Below, piece by piece: positions 1 through 12,700 of a DNA stretch of 64,000 nt; positions within the stretch are counted from its first letter, which is position 1, and each line of letters begins with the position of its first letter. The stretch comes from Stereum hirsutum FP-91666 SS1 (lineage: Eukaryota; Basidiomycota; Agaricomycetes; Russulales; Stereaceae), in the NCBI RefSeq assembly GCF_000264905.1, contig NW_006763146.1, forward strand, positions 62,988-126,987, given 5' to 3'. The translations under genes and the position numbers were made by a program. Under the pieces are notes generated by a model that was not told the origin of the DNA, searched no databases, and saw nothing but the letters and a program-made list of their open reading frames with translations.

Positions 1-41
1 AATTTTATGTAAGCCTTGCTGGTTCCTGACGACATCTGTCT

Positions 42-409
42 TATGCTAACGGAGGTCCCATCCTGATGCGACGAATTTTGAGCGAAAAATCGCGTTTCGT
101 CCGATCGGTAGTGCGACGAAAACGGCTTTTCGATGCTGATGTTCCATCCCGCTATGCGACGAAAATGTCTCTCGGGGACGCAAAAAATGGGGTAAAAACT
201 TGGCAAACACGGCCAAAAACATGATTTGGGGAAATTCTTTGACGACCAGGGTTTGGGAAGGCCTTATGCGGCGCGATGTTCCATCCGACGTGCGACGGAA
301 ATGGCCAAAAATCCGATGTCCCATCCCTGATGCGACGAAAACACCCCCAAAATCGTGCGACGAAAACGACCGATTTTGGGGGTTTTTGGATGGGACCTCT
401 GTCAGCATA
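42..409. mobile_element. MITE-like element with 22-bp terminal inverted repeats
   Basis: The two ends are inverted copies: TATGCTAACGGAGGTCCCAT at 42-61 (continuing to 63) pairs with the segment 388-409, matching 20 of 22 bases. The interior holds several diverged copies of a short motif of the form CCATCC..ATGCGACGAAAA near 58, 146, 279 and 319. Open frames across it on both strands look like products of the repeats and show no protein family. No transposase is visible and no target-site duplication could be fixed. A non-autonomous DNA element is the simplest reading. Confidence 0.5.
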
Positions 410-518
410 CGCAGGGGTCCTGCCTAACCCCGCCACAGGGTTTCTGCCCCTTTCGGTCGTCTCGATCTTTCTTCGCGCTTGCTCATGACTTCGACGTCCT
501 CAATTCCTTGCACTCGTT

Positions 519-1251
519 ATGACCTCCACTCCTGCGCTGCTTGAGTTCTATCAAAATGCTTGGGGTCACGAATGGCCTCGTCACAAAGGCAGAATCACAA
601 AGGCCGAAGTTGGGCTCATCGCAGATCTTGATGCCGACGTCGTCTTCAATTGCGTCGCCGTCGACGATTACTTCGACTACGTTTGCTATGATGGATTAGG
701 CACCCTGTCTAAAGTTGTTCGCTTGGCTGGTTTTAGTTCAAACTCCCAGACACGGAGTCCTGCTGACTGGGAGTTCGAAACTCACACATCACCTTTCAGC
801 AGACCTGGTGCACCTCTCGCCATCTCTGAAGACGGCTTACCACGGCGGATGCAGATGCGGCCATCGCACAAAGTCGTTTCTGGCACAGCAGCCGGGCTCA
901 AGAGCACCAATATCTCTGATTACTGGTATTGGATGCTGTCCGTCATCGATTTTCGGGGAGTTGACGGTGTTCTCGGCGACACAACGGGGAATATCTTCAT
1001 CATGCAGACTATCATTGCAGACGATCACAGCAGTCCCGCTGATGGCATTCGGTGGATCTGGAGTGTCCTCGTAGCGGAAGTTCGGCATCGATGGTCGAAC
1101 TTGGCACTTCGTCGTTGTTGCAGGCGAGAGAGCAGCCCCCGATCGGCTCGTGAAGAGGTTTTCGGAGGAGTTGGAGAGCTTGACCCTTGGTCTCTCTAGG
1201 TTATTCATGCTGGTATGGCGTCGTGTCTTTTGTCCTCGACGTCACCGGTGA
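519..1251 (+). pseudogene. Hypothetical protein, frameshifted
   Basis: An open frame from the ATG at 519 runs to 1199, but its last 33 codons lose protein character after a tryptophan-rich stretch (VRHRW) at about 1080-1094. From 1102 a second frame continues plausibly (WHFVVVAGERAAPDRLVKRF) and ends at a TGA at 1249-1251. One extra T at 1101 accounts for the switch. The C-terminal pattern, a charged stretch and tryptophan followed by a hydrophobic strand and a basic helix, resembles basidiomycete hypothetical proteins often found beside transposon-rich regions; this is a recollection of style, not a family match. The N-terminal acidic part (YDGLG, DADVVFN) is not recognised. Either a recent pseudogene or a sequencing error. 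Confidence 0.4.
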
Positions 1252-1986
1252 CTGTGCGGAGAGGCGTAAAAAATCCTATGCGCTCGTGATGAAGTGAGCT
1301 TATATTAAGAGGCACGTCGAGCAAGACGAAATTCATCCACAGAAAAGCTGAACACTGTTCTTCTACCCTCCTTGGTTTACTCCTCGAGCTACGGTAATCC
1401 TTTGGCGAAAATATTGGGAATTGACCTGATCCTGGGATCGATCACTTCCTCGGCCGCTTGCTCTCCATCTATCTCGGTCAGCATACCTGTGATGGTACCG
1501 CATGGGACCTAGTTTCTGTCGTTGGTCGGCATCCGTTCTTGCTATTATAAGACTTGAGTTCATCATCGAGTTTGGGTACTATTCGAAACATATTGAGACG
1601 AGGAGCAAAAAGCGCCTGTTTGAGGTTTTTTACCCTCTCTGTAATGTGGAGCATAGCGCGTACAAACGCGGCGAGATTTGTCGACTTTGATTGAAACTTG
1701 GGCCACAGTCTCGCGCCACGCACCTTACAAAGGGCATTCTTTAGCACTCGAGAACTCATCGATCTTTGTACAGAGTAATGCGGTTGTAACGCCATTATCA
1801 ACAGACCTTCATGTCCGCCAACCGCGTCCGTTCCTATATTTTTACGGCGGTCTCAAGCTAATGGCTCCCTGGTCTGCACCTTGACTGTCAATAACTAGAC
1901 TACTTCTTTGTTTAATTCTACGCTCTCTCCTACATCTGATATCTCCAATGACAACTGACCATCAATGTCTTCCATGTTCTATCTAG

Positions 1987-2310
1987 ACCCACGTCAAATC
2001 ACCGCGTGTCCTCGAATCCGCCTTCTCGATGGAATGCACCCTCTACGCTGCTCACGACATCCCATCACCTGCCACCGGCAAAGTCTCCACCACGCTCATT
2101 CTCGGACTCGTCAAATATATACACGTCAGGAAAGACGTGTTGACGGAGAATAAGACGGTGGATCCGGCGAAGTTCAGGGCGGTGGGAAGGTTAGGGGACG
2201 TTACTTATGCGAGGGTGGGCGAGGGGTTTAGGTTGGCGAGACCGCAGTGGGAGGAGGAGAAGGATAAGATAGAACAGAGTGGTGGGAAGGGATCGGGGCC
2301 GTCTTTGTGA
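1987..2310 (+). pseudogene. Flavin-reductase-like (FMN-binding split barrel) gene, orphan 3' exon
   Basis: From a splice acceptor (ATCTAG) to the TGA at 2308-2310 the frame encodes about 107 residues with the typical C-terminal half of fungal flavin-reductase-like or flavoprotein-oxygenase proteins: the opening SPRVLESAFSMECTLYAAHD, then LGLVKYIHVRKDVL, then VDPAKFRAVGRLGDVTYARV and GFRLARPQW. These positions follow the family order. No convincing 5' exons (the FMN-binding N-terminal half) are seen in the 1.2 kb upstream; an in-frame TAG lies right at the exon start. It is therefore likely a truncated relic, unless a long intron separates the rest. Flavin reductases supply reduced FMN to oxygenases, so an intact copy would have suited the neighbouring cluster. 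Confidence 0.5.
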
Positions 2311-2946
2311 GCGGAAGGATTCGAAGGCTCCACTATGGTAGGCATTTAGAAAGTTGAACCGTTATCCGACATTACAAAGCTGAGCGCTGACCGTTGATTG
2401 TGTTCATAGGTGTCCTTAACCACCATGCTGAGCCCTGTAAGTAATCTCCCTTAGAACGACGGCTCATAACGTCGGTTTCACCATTATCCACACAATTGTT
2501 CATGTTGTTTCAAGCATTTACGGTCGGCTTCCAGTGATCTACATACGATGGTATCCTCAGGCGTCATTTCGACGACCATGGCAGCTTTATGGTACTCTAT
2601 CGAGCTGAGGACTAGCTCACCGACTCCTTTGCCAGCGGCAAGTTAACACTGCACGCAGTATGTACTGTAGTATGACTGCACTTCAATTCTTTGGAAGGGA
2701 GATAACTGACGAAGGTGAGGTTCTCACAGTCTTCGGATGCATTAAATACGGCTCTAGAGCTATAAAACCAAGGTCTGAACCCAATTAGGAGCCGTACTCG
2801 CCAAGACGCCACTTCACCGTCGCAACAAAAAATAAGTAACACATACGAGCAGCTCATGAGCAAGATCCAAAAACAATGCCACGAGGTTGAGTGAGAACAA
2901 GCTTCTGAGTAGTAGTATGGTTTCCAGTCTCCCAGTTCGGAGACAA

Positions 2947-5224
2947 TTACTGACCCGTGCGCCGTTCAATGAGAGATGCTTTTGCAGGCGAGCGAGGCTT
3001 GATGTTACATTTGAACGGCTCTGGGTAACTATGCGCACGTGTCAGGCCAACGCTCGAGAACACGTATCAAAGAGTGTGATACAATACCTCACGAGAGATG
3101 GACCAAACTGGGGCACAAGTTCGCCTGGCGCAACTTCAGAGATATCGAAGACAGAGAGGATACCTGCAATGGCGGCGAAAAGCGAGTTCTCTGCAAGAGC
3201 CTTCCCCGGACAGACTCTAGAAGCAGACTTATTTGAGCCCAAACAAGTGTGACTAACGAAGCGGGAAGAGAGACAGACCTTCTACCGAATCCGAACACAT
3301 ACGTGAAAGGATCGGTGATCTCTTCGGAGGGGTCGAGGAAACGCTCTGGGATGAACATCGTTGGGTCATATTTCTCGTTCTGTTTCTGGGATATCGACCT
3401 GCATAGCTCACATTTAGGTTATCCAATAGATCAATTCAGTAGATAGAGGTCACAACTTACCATACATTCGGTAGTACGACAGTACCTTTCGGAATGAAAT
3501 ACCCTTCATAGAAATCGTCATGATCTGTGCGGCGAGCAATACCTGTTATTAAAACACAGAATTAGCCAGTATAAAGGTATGCATGGGATAGAAAATATAC
3601 CTAGGGGTAAAGACGGGTGCCACCTGTCGCAGTGTCAAGCATGAACATTTCAATACTCTCGAGATGGGACTGAGAGAGAGAGAGAGAGAGAGACCTTAAG
3701 GTCTCCTTTATCACAAGGTTGACATAAGGCATCTGTGCTATGTCCGAGATCGCAGGCATCCTATCAGAGCCCACGATGTTGTCAACTTCGGCCTGAGCAC
3801 GCTTTTGCTTCTCTGGATTCAGCGCCATGGCCATCATGAACGTCAATACAGTAGCATAAGTCTGAGAAAACCATCAGTCAATAGGAGTACTTGAAACAGA
3901 CCATGAAGTAACTCACGGTTTCTCCTCCAGCTGTACCCCATGTTTGAATAAGCCACAATGAAGATGGATCATAACACTGACGCACCTCCGTACATAGAGC
4001 CTGTGGCCCACTTGACGCGACTCTCAAAAAGTTGTGCATTGTCATCAGAAAGGGCGAGAAGATCTTGAGTTAAGGACGGTGCTGCTGCTCCTTGAGACTA
4101 AAGGTTGATCATTCAGCGAGACAGCACACTGACAGTAGGTGAGCCCGTTACCATATCTTGCTTCACATGTTCAAATGGCTTTGTGACGAGGTGTTCGATC
4201 ATGGCTCTCCCGTGGGCAGCCTCTCTTTGGAAAGGAACCCAAGACGGAAGCCACTTCACTGTTATTATCTGTCAGCATAGAAAGCTAATTGAAGCGAAGA
4301 CCATCGTACTCCAAGGCAACAAATCACAAAGAAAAGCACCAGGAACCATTGCGTCGCTAATGATGTGCATAGTTTCCTCCGCTTGTGTCACATACTAGAA
4401 ACTATCAGAACGACAGAAAACGAGGAATAGACTGGCACCCACCTCATTATCTGCGACGTCGATGGGCAGACCATATGTCACGGATAAAATGATTCTTTCA
4501 GCGTATCTGCAGACAACTCGTCAGCGGATAACTCTGTCGTAAGCGCAAGGAACACTCACAAGCGAACATGATCGAAGAATTTCTCCGGCGTGTTGAGCAT
4601 GTCAAGCAGCATTATCGACGCAAGGTCCTCTTGTGTCGTGTGATACTTCTTCACCACGGTGGCATTGAGCCCCACATGTGCAAGTCTCCGCTGCTCTCTC
4701 CACTCCCTGCCGTACGGCAACATGGTCATGCTCTACTTAGGGACTCAATGAACCATTCATTCAGAAAGTTCCAGATGCGCCGCACCTGATCCAGGCCCAT
4801 CAGCCCGCCCAGTACAGCCAAAACAGGACGGTGAGAGTAGTTATCGCCTCTCTTGTCGAAAAGATCGTTTATGACGCTCAGTTTGTTGAGAACCAAAACG
4901 CTGCGTCCGAGTCCATGGAAGAAAATCAGGTCACCTAAGGCAGCGCTATGTTAGCGCTACCTTCCGCATTCAGAAGAAAGCTCGTTTACCGAATTGATTG
5001 TGGAGCTTTGCAAACAGATTCCATGCTCCTCTCCGAGGGATAGTGAGGATATTGCCCACGATAGGTCTCGACGGCGGCCCAGACGGAGTTCGACGTCCCT
5101 CGGATTGTCTCCAATTATAGACGAGAGCCAGCAGAGGAGAAGCAAGAGCAGCGATGGCAAGCCACGGCACCGATGGAACGAAATTCATGAGGAAAAAAAG
5201 GAGGTAGAACCAGCAGGGATTCAA
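2947..5224 (-). CDS. Cytochrome P450 monooxygenase 1 (OrdA-like, multi-exon)
   Basis: A membrane-anchored heme-thiolate monooxygenase, presumably in the endoplasmic reticulum, that hydroxylates or oxidises a pathway intermediate using a P450 reductase. Splicing at canonical GT-AG introns gives about 510 residues. The N-terminal hydrophobic anchor ([15 protein letters not shown]) is followed by the Pro-rich hinge ([13 protein letters not shown]). Later landmarks are the I-helix AGGETTYAT, the K-helix ExxR in KETLR (joined across an intron with a (GA)n tract near 3672-3693), the PERF motif (FIPERFLDP) and the heme loop [15 protein letters not shown] with the cysteine ligand, assembled across an intron. 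The frame ends at a TAA at 2947-2949 after FKCNIKPRS. It lies in tandem with P450 2 and shares its intron at the heme loop. The substrate cannot be told from sequence. Confidence 0.92.
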
Positions 5225-6081
5225 GTGACACCAGAGTTTGGATACGGAGTAGACCCGGAGAGCAAGGAAGACTGAGCGCGTTCAAGTACAGTCTCGTACC
5301 ATATATGCATTTCGCGGAAAGTGGGGCTCCATGATGATGTGTTCCATCATGATCAAAAACGGAGGGGAGATGCGACTGGCCGCTCAGTGAGAACGACCAC
5401 GCCCACCTCGGGTTTCCCGAAATAGATATGCAATCGTTCGGCGGCAGCCGTCCTCTACACACGTTCGCTGGGGCGACTTGGGAGCTACTGTACAATGGAG
5501 AAATCGTGTTCCTTGCTCTACTTCCATCGATCTAAAGCGCTAGTCCACTTCAGGCGTGATTGTGTACCCTGTCTGATACCTACCCTTTGTGTCGCAATTG
5601 ACTGGTGGAACAACCTGCCGTAAATGCTTAGTGATGTACAGTACTTACTGCTATAAGCTTCCCGCGCAACCCATTCACTAAATGCAAAGAAAAAGTTATC
5701 CGCATACGTAGGTATGCTTATCGACATCGATATGAGGATTATGATGTCACTGTGGCCGAAGTCATATGCATGATTGTTTCATCTGGTGTGGCGTAGTGCG
5801 TGATTTCGCCTCGCGCACCAGAGTGATCCAGCGAACCCCACAGTAAAGCAATTCTGCATATCAGTGGCAGAAATCTGCTTCTATCACTAGCATTTCACGA
5901 GCGTGAATCGCAAACCTTGAGTCTAGAACTGTTTCACATTGTATTGATGAAAATCTCTGAAGATGCTGAGTTTGCTTTTTGAGCCATACGCGCGCAGCGC
6001 TAGCAGATACTGTATCTATTTAGCACGGTAAGTATTGCCACACCCAAAATTACGGCTACGGACTATCCAAAAATCCGTCTC
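5225..6081. other. Intergenic region between P450 1 and P450 2
   Basis: This 857-bp stretch should hold the promoter of P450 1 and the 3' end of P450 2. Short open frames here have no family features. No clear TATA box or inverted-repeat element was seen. Confidence 0.5.
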
Positions 6082-8195
6082 TTAAATATCATCGTTCATA
6101 GCTTCCAACATGGATAGCAATGCCGGCGACCGAGGTTTGATACAACACGGGAATGCTTTGGGCCGGCTGGAGAACATGTAAGTTAAACCGCTAGGCACTA
6201 GTAGAGGAACAAGCTTACCTAACTACAGATGTTTCGTACTCGATCTCCGGCTCCATAACCGTGCCATCGTCGTTAACGACCTTCGAGATGTTGTAGGCAG
6301 AAAGTACGCATGCAAATGTAAGCCACATGGTCTCAAATGCGAACCAGCGTCCCGGACACGCGCTGTGGCATATTTCAGTGACAACATTGCAAGAGTGTAT
6401 TTAAAGGGCACGAACCGTCTTCCATAACCAAATATCTGGCGTGGAATCGGGTTCAGACCTTGCGCACCGGTTTGCTGCTCATACCGCTCAGGTTTGAAGA
6501 CAGAGGGTTCCGGATACACGTCCGGATCGTGCAAAATTGACCTAAGCACATTTTCAGCAAACGAATCACAGAAAGATTGGAGCTAAAAGGCACACCAGGT
6601 ATTGGGTAAGATCGTGGTTCCCTTCGAAATTGCATAACCCTCATAAACAACATCTTCTGTGGAGAGGTGGGCCATGGCAAGAGGGGCAGCTGGTTGCCAT
6701 CTGGCGCACTCCCAGATGATGTTGTCGATGAATGGAAGTATATTTCGGTCAGAGAAATTGGGTATTCTGTCTCGACCTACGACGCTATCTATCTCAGCTT
6801 GAGCCCTTCGCTGCACTTCGGGGTGGAGTAACATCGCCAAGAAGAACGTCATGATGCTCGCCGAAGTCTAGGAATATGTTCAGCTACTGGCCATAGGAAA
6901 ATTGAGTTCGCCGTTACCGTGTCAACTCCGGCTACAAAGATTGGAAGGTAAGGTTCGCACTATTTTCATATTACAACAAATAACACACCTGCATAGCATA
7001 TGCCTGCTACGTTTCTGATGACTTGCTCGTCTACCATGTGGTGTCCACCTGAGCCTGAGAACGGACGAGCTTCGAGCTCTTTGGTAATGATGCAAGATGT
7101 GGCAGTACCAGATGCCTATGGGGGTGAAGATAAGCCTGAGTGGTCCACAAAATTATTAGTCAAAGTGGCTCGCCATTTTTTTCCTTACCATCAAGTAAGG
7201 TTCATTGATCATTGCCAGCGTCGCCTTCCGCCACTCTGCAGCGTCTCGTTTGAAATGTGCCCCAGGCATCCACTCTGGAATATGTTTTACTATAGCAAAA
7301 TGTTAGTCAAGCGTGATACAGCATAAGTCCTACGGATGAAACTTACAGATAGGAACGAGCTCGACCATGTAGGCTCCATGAAGAACAACTCTTCCGATTG
7401 CAAGGATAGCATCTTCGGCCAACGAAACGTAGTAATCGTTCGCGTCCCGAACTTCATGGCCATATGCAATCTGCATGATGTTGGACGTGATGCTCCTGCT
7501 CCGTTATTAGAGTATGTAAACCGGAGAATGAATGATAGGTAGTTACGCACTGGTGTATCTCGGAGCTTGGGTCGGTCATCTCGGTTCTCTTCGAAAGTGC
7601 TCGAAGGAGCTTATACGCCTCCTTGACTTGCATATGCCGAAACTGAGCAACTTCTTGCGCATTCATATGTCTATTGAACATTGCGCGATGCTCTTGTAGA
7701 CGCTTCCCGTAGCGCATCCCAGTTATATCCCAATCCCACCCCATACTGAACGGCGATCAGTTGTCAGAGCTTTGAGGAGAATGTAATAACAGCGAACACA
7801 TACAGTTCCTTCGACATTATGAAGTGAGGCCTGCAAGAGAAGACGCTACTCTGATTGTCCAGGAGATCGTGTGTCGCTTTCGCGGAATTCAAGACAAGGA
7901 TCTTTCTTCCAAATATTGTGAAGTAAACGAGGTCGCCTAGAACGTTCAACAATTGACTCAATCCATGGCAAATATTGAAGTGGTGGATGTCGGACGTACC
8001 ATATGTGTTTTTCCACTGAGCGTAGGTCAGCCATGGTGTAGTCTTCGGAAGGAAACTTGCTCCAAACCATGAGATACGAGGCCCAGGAGGGGTTGGAAGA
8101 CGCGACGTCCCTCCTGGTCTAAACCGAAGCACCAAAAGCACGAGAATACATAACACGCCACAGGCAAACGTCACGAAGAGACTGGAGGTGCCCAT
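6082..8195 (-). CDS. Cytochrome P450 monooxygenase 2 (OrdA-like, multi-exon)
   Basis: A second microsomal P450, related to P450 1. The start at 8195 (MGTSSLFVTFACGVLCILVL) gives an immediate transmembrane anchor followed by the hinge RLPTPPGPRISWFG; a start 30 bases upstream is in frame but adds a polar tail. Splicing yields RYGKRLQEHRAMFNRHM (C-helix), NIMQIAYGHEV, the I-helix YAGVDTTSASIM, the K-helix ECAR (in place of the commoner ETLR), FKPERY and the heme loop FGYGRRACPGRWFA with the cysteine ligand. It ends with the usual basic tail KPRSPALLSM and a TAA at 6082-6084. About 500 residues in all, with no broken motif. The tandem position and shared heme-loop intron suggest duplication followed by strong divergence from P450 1. 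Substrate unknown; probably a tailoring oxidase of the same pathway. Confidence 0.92.
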
Positions 8196-8562
8196 TCTTG
8201 TTCTCGAATAGCTCACGCACGTCAAAGATAAAGTGTCTCAGTCTCTTCTTAACTGGCTTTATCGAGCACCATCTCACCACCGCCTCTACTATGATGGCAT
8301 CGTATGCCATGTCTGTGTGTACTGCGGGCACTTGCAGTTTCCGGGGTCTGAGTTTCAAATCCTCGTCCACAGCATCTGCTTCCCTTTCGAAGAAGCTGAT
8401 GCAGATATTCATCACGCGCTCGACTTCCGTATTCTCGAACAAAAAGCTCGCGGTCATGCATCGAAAAAGAGGCTCATTAGTCCCATCCTAGTCCCGAGAA
8501 TTATCCAGGATAGAACCTTGTATTATGCGAATGAAGAAGTAGTTCACCCTCACACGCACAGA

Positions 8563-8698
8563 TACTGTACCTCCCAGACGTTAGGCGACGTCCGGTGTCC
8601 CAAGGGGCCCATCGCCCCCGCCAATTTTGCGCGGGTCTCCCGCCAAAGGGGGGTTCCCACGTTATGTAAGCGTCGTCTAACTGCTGGGACGTACAGTA
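8563..8698. mobile_element. 136-bp MITE upstream of P450 2
   Basis: The left end (TACTGTACCTCCCAG at 8563-8577, continuing into GTTAGGCGACG) is matched in inverted orientation by the right end (CGTCGTCTAAC at 8671-8681, then the complement of TACTGTACGTCCCAG up to 8698). The inverted repeats cover about 28 bp with a few mismatches. The core is GC-rich. The ends are TAC...GTA, which would suit a TA target site. It sits about 370 bp upstream of the P450 2 start, inside its likely promoter. No coding capacity. Confidence 0.6.
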
Positions 8699-9754
8699 CC
8701 ATTTCCAAGCGGTTCCCGCTCCACAGCATTTGAGGAGTGCATTAACCGCATATGATTTCGGGAACAACTCATACGACAGAAAACAGAAGTTCTGATTCTG
8801 ATATATCAACAAGTTTTCCGTACAGCGGCATGATGCACCCCCTGTAAAACGATACAGATAGATCATCTGAAGTATTTATGCTGCCGTCCTAAGATAAGTG
8901 AACGCTGATGGTGCCTCATTCCCATGTTTCAGAATGCAGACATGGACACACTGAGCTATTTTACTGCCCGAAAGCAGCAGGTGCATCTTTCCTAGTGATT
9001 GATCAACAGTGGGCCGGTCTAACCCAGCGCAGTCTCGGAGCTCGCTCACCGTCATTCCGCGGCGCAATCCAGTTAGAGTATCACTGATATAACGCCGCAA
9101 AGATGTCTGCGTGAATATTCTATGAATCATCAATCGCTGCGATAGCGAGTCACGATCCTCGAGCCACAGAGAGTGGACAGCCGCACGTCACACGTCGTCA
9201 CTTTGGGTAAACAGAAGCACTGGCAATGTGTAATCGGGCAATACTGTATATTTCCCACCAGAATTTTAAACATTGCTTTATTCATTTTCGGGTCGGTAGA
9301 CTATCTCCCTGCTGGAGGTTCCGTTCACCGGTCATGGTGGAGTGGGGGGCGAACTTCTGGTCGGAGATATGCGTATCATGAGCCTCGAGGGGGGGGGCAT
9401 GCTTTCGATAGCAGGAATATATGAACGAAAAGAAAAATACCAAGCACATACCATACTGATATAGCGCAGTGGAGCCCATGTGATTAAGATGAAGAAGAAG
9501 GGGCCTCAATATTGGTCTTGAGCGAACTGAGCGCAACCGCCATCAACACATACAAACAATGACTTCGCAAGACTGAGGGTGCCACATTGGTGGCACCAAC
9601 CACTTTGAAGCCTGAGCCTTATTTATCCGCACCAGTATAGAACCATACTAGTGCATATGTATGTCGCATCAAGTTCACCGGTACTTGTGGTCAGCGTCGA
9701 AGTTCCAAGCTGTGCTGATCTAACAAGGTGGCACACAATACACCAGAAGTACGT
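8699..9754. other. Intergenic region
   Basis: About 1 kb without a recognisable gene. A minus-strand open frame at 8876-9133 has some leucine and charge patterning but no motif I can place. A perfect 8-bp inverted repeat lies at 9578-9597. Confidence 0.4.
9578..9597. repeat. Perfect short hairpin
   Basis: GGTGCCAC and GTGGCACC form a perfect 8-bp stem around the loop ATTG. It lies between the 3' end of the NRPS-like gene and P450 2. It could be a palindromic protein site or chance; nothing else supports a function. Confidence 0.3.
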
Positions 9755-12700
9755 CTACGTAGTCAAAAACCCGCTAAATCTCCAGTATTTTATCCATCTT
9801 CGGACATCCTCCGCACAAAGCACCTCCGCTCCTCGCAATGACGGCGATATATTCTCCGCCTTTTCCGTGCTAATCGCCCCAGACACTTCGTAGCGCTTGA
9901 AGTAGTCGACCAACGACGCCGCAGGACCACTCACGATCTCGGCCTTCTTGGATTGAGACGGGACAATTAACTTCGACACCCATTCCTCAAACGGTATAAT
10001 CGGCAATCCCAAGCACTGCGAAACAGTGTTGCTGAAGACGCTCCATGGGACGGGACGGGAGTGCACAAGGTGAAGCACCGATTCTTGCGACCCGAGCATT
10101 TCAATAATCGAAGCGGCAGCGAAATCCACCGGAATCCACGAGATCATCTACAAGCATTAAATAACGATTGAGAATCCGTATCACCGCGATTCGTCCTCAA
10201 GGTCGGGGCGAGTACAAGGGTTGACTGACCTCATCGTTATGTGGCACCGCACCGAGACCCTGAGAAACCCGAAGCATGGCCGGCACCCACTCTTTCTCGT
10301 TCCATCTCCCAGACTTGCTACTACCGCAGAGCTGTCCGATGCGGACAATGTTGACTTTATGTCTGGATCTGTAGGATTTCATTGCGCGCCAAAGAATGTT
10401 CTCTGCGACCCATTTGCTTTCGGCATATCCTGTGGCCAGGTTTGTCGTCGGATCGAGCAAAGGAAGTTCTGGATGTGGTGAACCAGGTACGTCTAGAACC
10501 AACACAGATATAAGCGTCGAGGATGTACCACAAAGCGCGGAATGACACACTTGGGAGAACGGAGATAGAGCTTGTGAACATGAATGAAGGCTGGCGCACG
10601 CAAGCCATTGCGAAATCAACGAGGTTGCGGACGCCACGGATCAGTGGTTCGAAGGAGGAGAGTTTCAAGTTGAAGTCCACCCGCCAGGCTAACAAGGACC
10701 TTCAGTGATATATGTTAAGGAGATTGAAGGAGACTGACCACAGTGAATGATAGAATTGACGCCCTCCTTCAACTGCAGAGGGATTCAAACGGTGTGAACC
10801 CTTCGGAGTAATGATAGTGGGAGAGATTGACGGCTTACCTCTTGATATATATCTTCCTCCAAACCCAGCCGAGCGCAAGAGAGATCTGCGACGAGAAACC
10901 GGAGTCTATTGGTGTCTAGCAACGCAATGTCGAGCCCCCACGCCTCAAATGCTCTACGTTGGTGCTGCTCAAGGTCTGCGTGAGACGTGCGTCCTCGGTT
11001 CAGGGCGTACACATATGATATCGATGGATTTGACATGAGCTGTGCCAGAAGATGACTACCCAGGCACCCAGTGGAGCCAGTCAGAAGGACAACATCATGA
11101 AGCCCTTCGGGTTCAAGTCCTTGGGTATATTTTACAAGCATATCCTCTAGCTGGCGTGGGTTCTTCTTTGCGTCAGAAGAGGGCTCCAGTGCATCAGGGC
11201 GACCCGACTGGTGAAGGAAGGTCGCTAAGGAAGAGATGGTCGGGTATCTGTAGACAACATCCGAAAGAAGTGAAAGTGATGGGCGGTCGATCGATCGATG
11301 TAATGCGTGTGATATGCTGTTCCGGATATACCTCGCCTGAAGACTGTTTGAAAGTGTGGCTCAACATCCAGACGGTATGCGGCAAGCGATGAGAAGGCGG
11401 GGTTACCTGTCACATCCATGCTGGAAGAAGTCATCCTCGTCTGCCAGCTTCTGGTTCATCACTCGTTGGAGGGTGGTGCGGATCAGAGAGGTCATCCCTT
11501 CCTTTGTCTCAAGCGGGACAGGTAAGTCCATGACTAGGCAGCTAGTGAAGTACTCGTATAGAGCGTCAATTTCATCCTTATACGCCACTAAGATGGTGTG
11601 GCGCCGGGGCGCACCCTTGGGCGTATACCCAAATGGTTTGTCGAAAGTGGCAAACAAGACCATCTAGCATGTACAAGCAGTTAGTAGGAAAAATATATAA
11701 TGCCGGATGGGCAAATATCAGGGCGTACTTCTTTCAACACCCTCGAATGCTGCGGAGCTATCTCGTTAACATTTTCCACCGATGGCCTGCAAAGCGGGGC
11801 CATTACCATGTAAGCCGTGCAAGTTGATAAATACTTAGTAGATGAATATACACGCACCAGATAAGGTTCCTAAGGTGAGCCAGCTGGCTCTCATCCCCAC
11901 TCTGGACGATAAACTCCTTTTTTAGCTGTATTAATACGCCGTTTTGGAGTCGTCCGTGACCGAACATGATGGCGGACTCGATGTGAGGATCGTGCACAAG
12001 AACATCCTCTACATAAGTGTAGTCAGAAATAATCCAAGGCTACAGGGCGACAGCTTCACACCTAAGGGGCCCGGATTTGTCTACGGGTTGTGTTAGCCAA
12101 CCATCGCTTTCGGTATAATAAAAACCATACCTTCTCTCCGTTACTTAACGGTATTATATGATCTGCACGACCAAACATCCTCCATAGTGTAGCATCATGA
12201 GGATGCCGTTCCAGCAGGTCCCCAGTGCGATAGTTTGCACGCCCATCGCTCGACTTGGAGTTAAGAATGTTAGGGCAAAATTTTGGCGTGTGCTTATGAA
12301 ACGCACAGAAGACCTCAGTTGTAACAAACTGAAGGCACGAAATGCGGACACGTACAATGACAGTGGCTTCATAGACACCCGGAAGACCCTCCTGAGGCAG
12401 CATCTCTACCTCGAGATGTGGCGAGATCCGGAAGTATTCCCACTCATCGACCGCAGGAATTTCGGCGGGAATGAACATATTAAAAGTTCCTATCTCGCTC
12501 CTATATCAACGCCGAACGGCATCATCCATCAGTAAAAAGTTGACCATATAGTATATTGCTGAACTTACGTTCCGTATGATGAGAACAACGCCACGCCCAT
12601 ATCAGCTAGTTGGTCACCTATGCTTTTGTTCAACGGCGCTCCTCCGAAGACCTTATTTGACAGTGAGAAGCGCAAGTAGTAAGCAAAAAATACGGACACT

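Noticed and set aside
8233..8733. 166-codon plus-strand frame near the P450 2 start
   Set aside because: It is largely antisense to the P450 2 upstream region and covers the MITE; no family features.
12320..12361. Suspected second frameshift in the NRPS-like gene
   Set aside because: On re-reading, the frame is continuous; the segment is 42 nt and in phase whether or not it is spliced.
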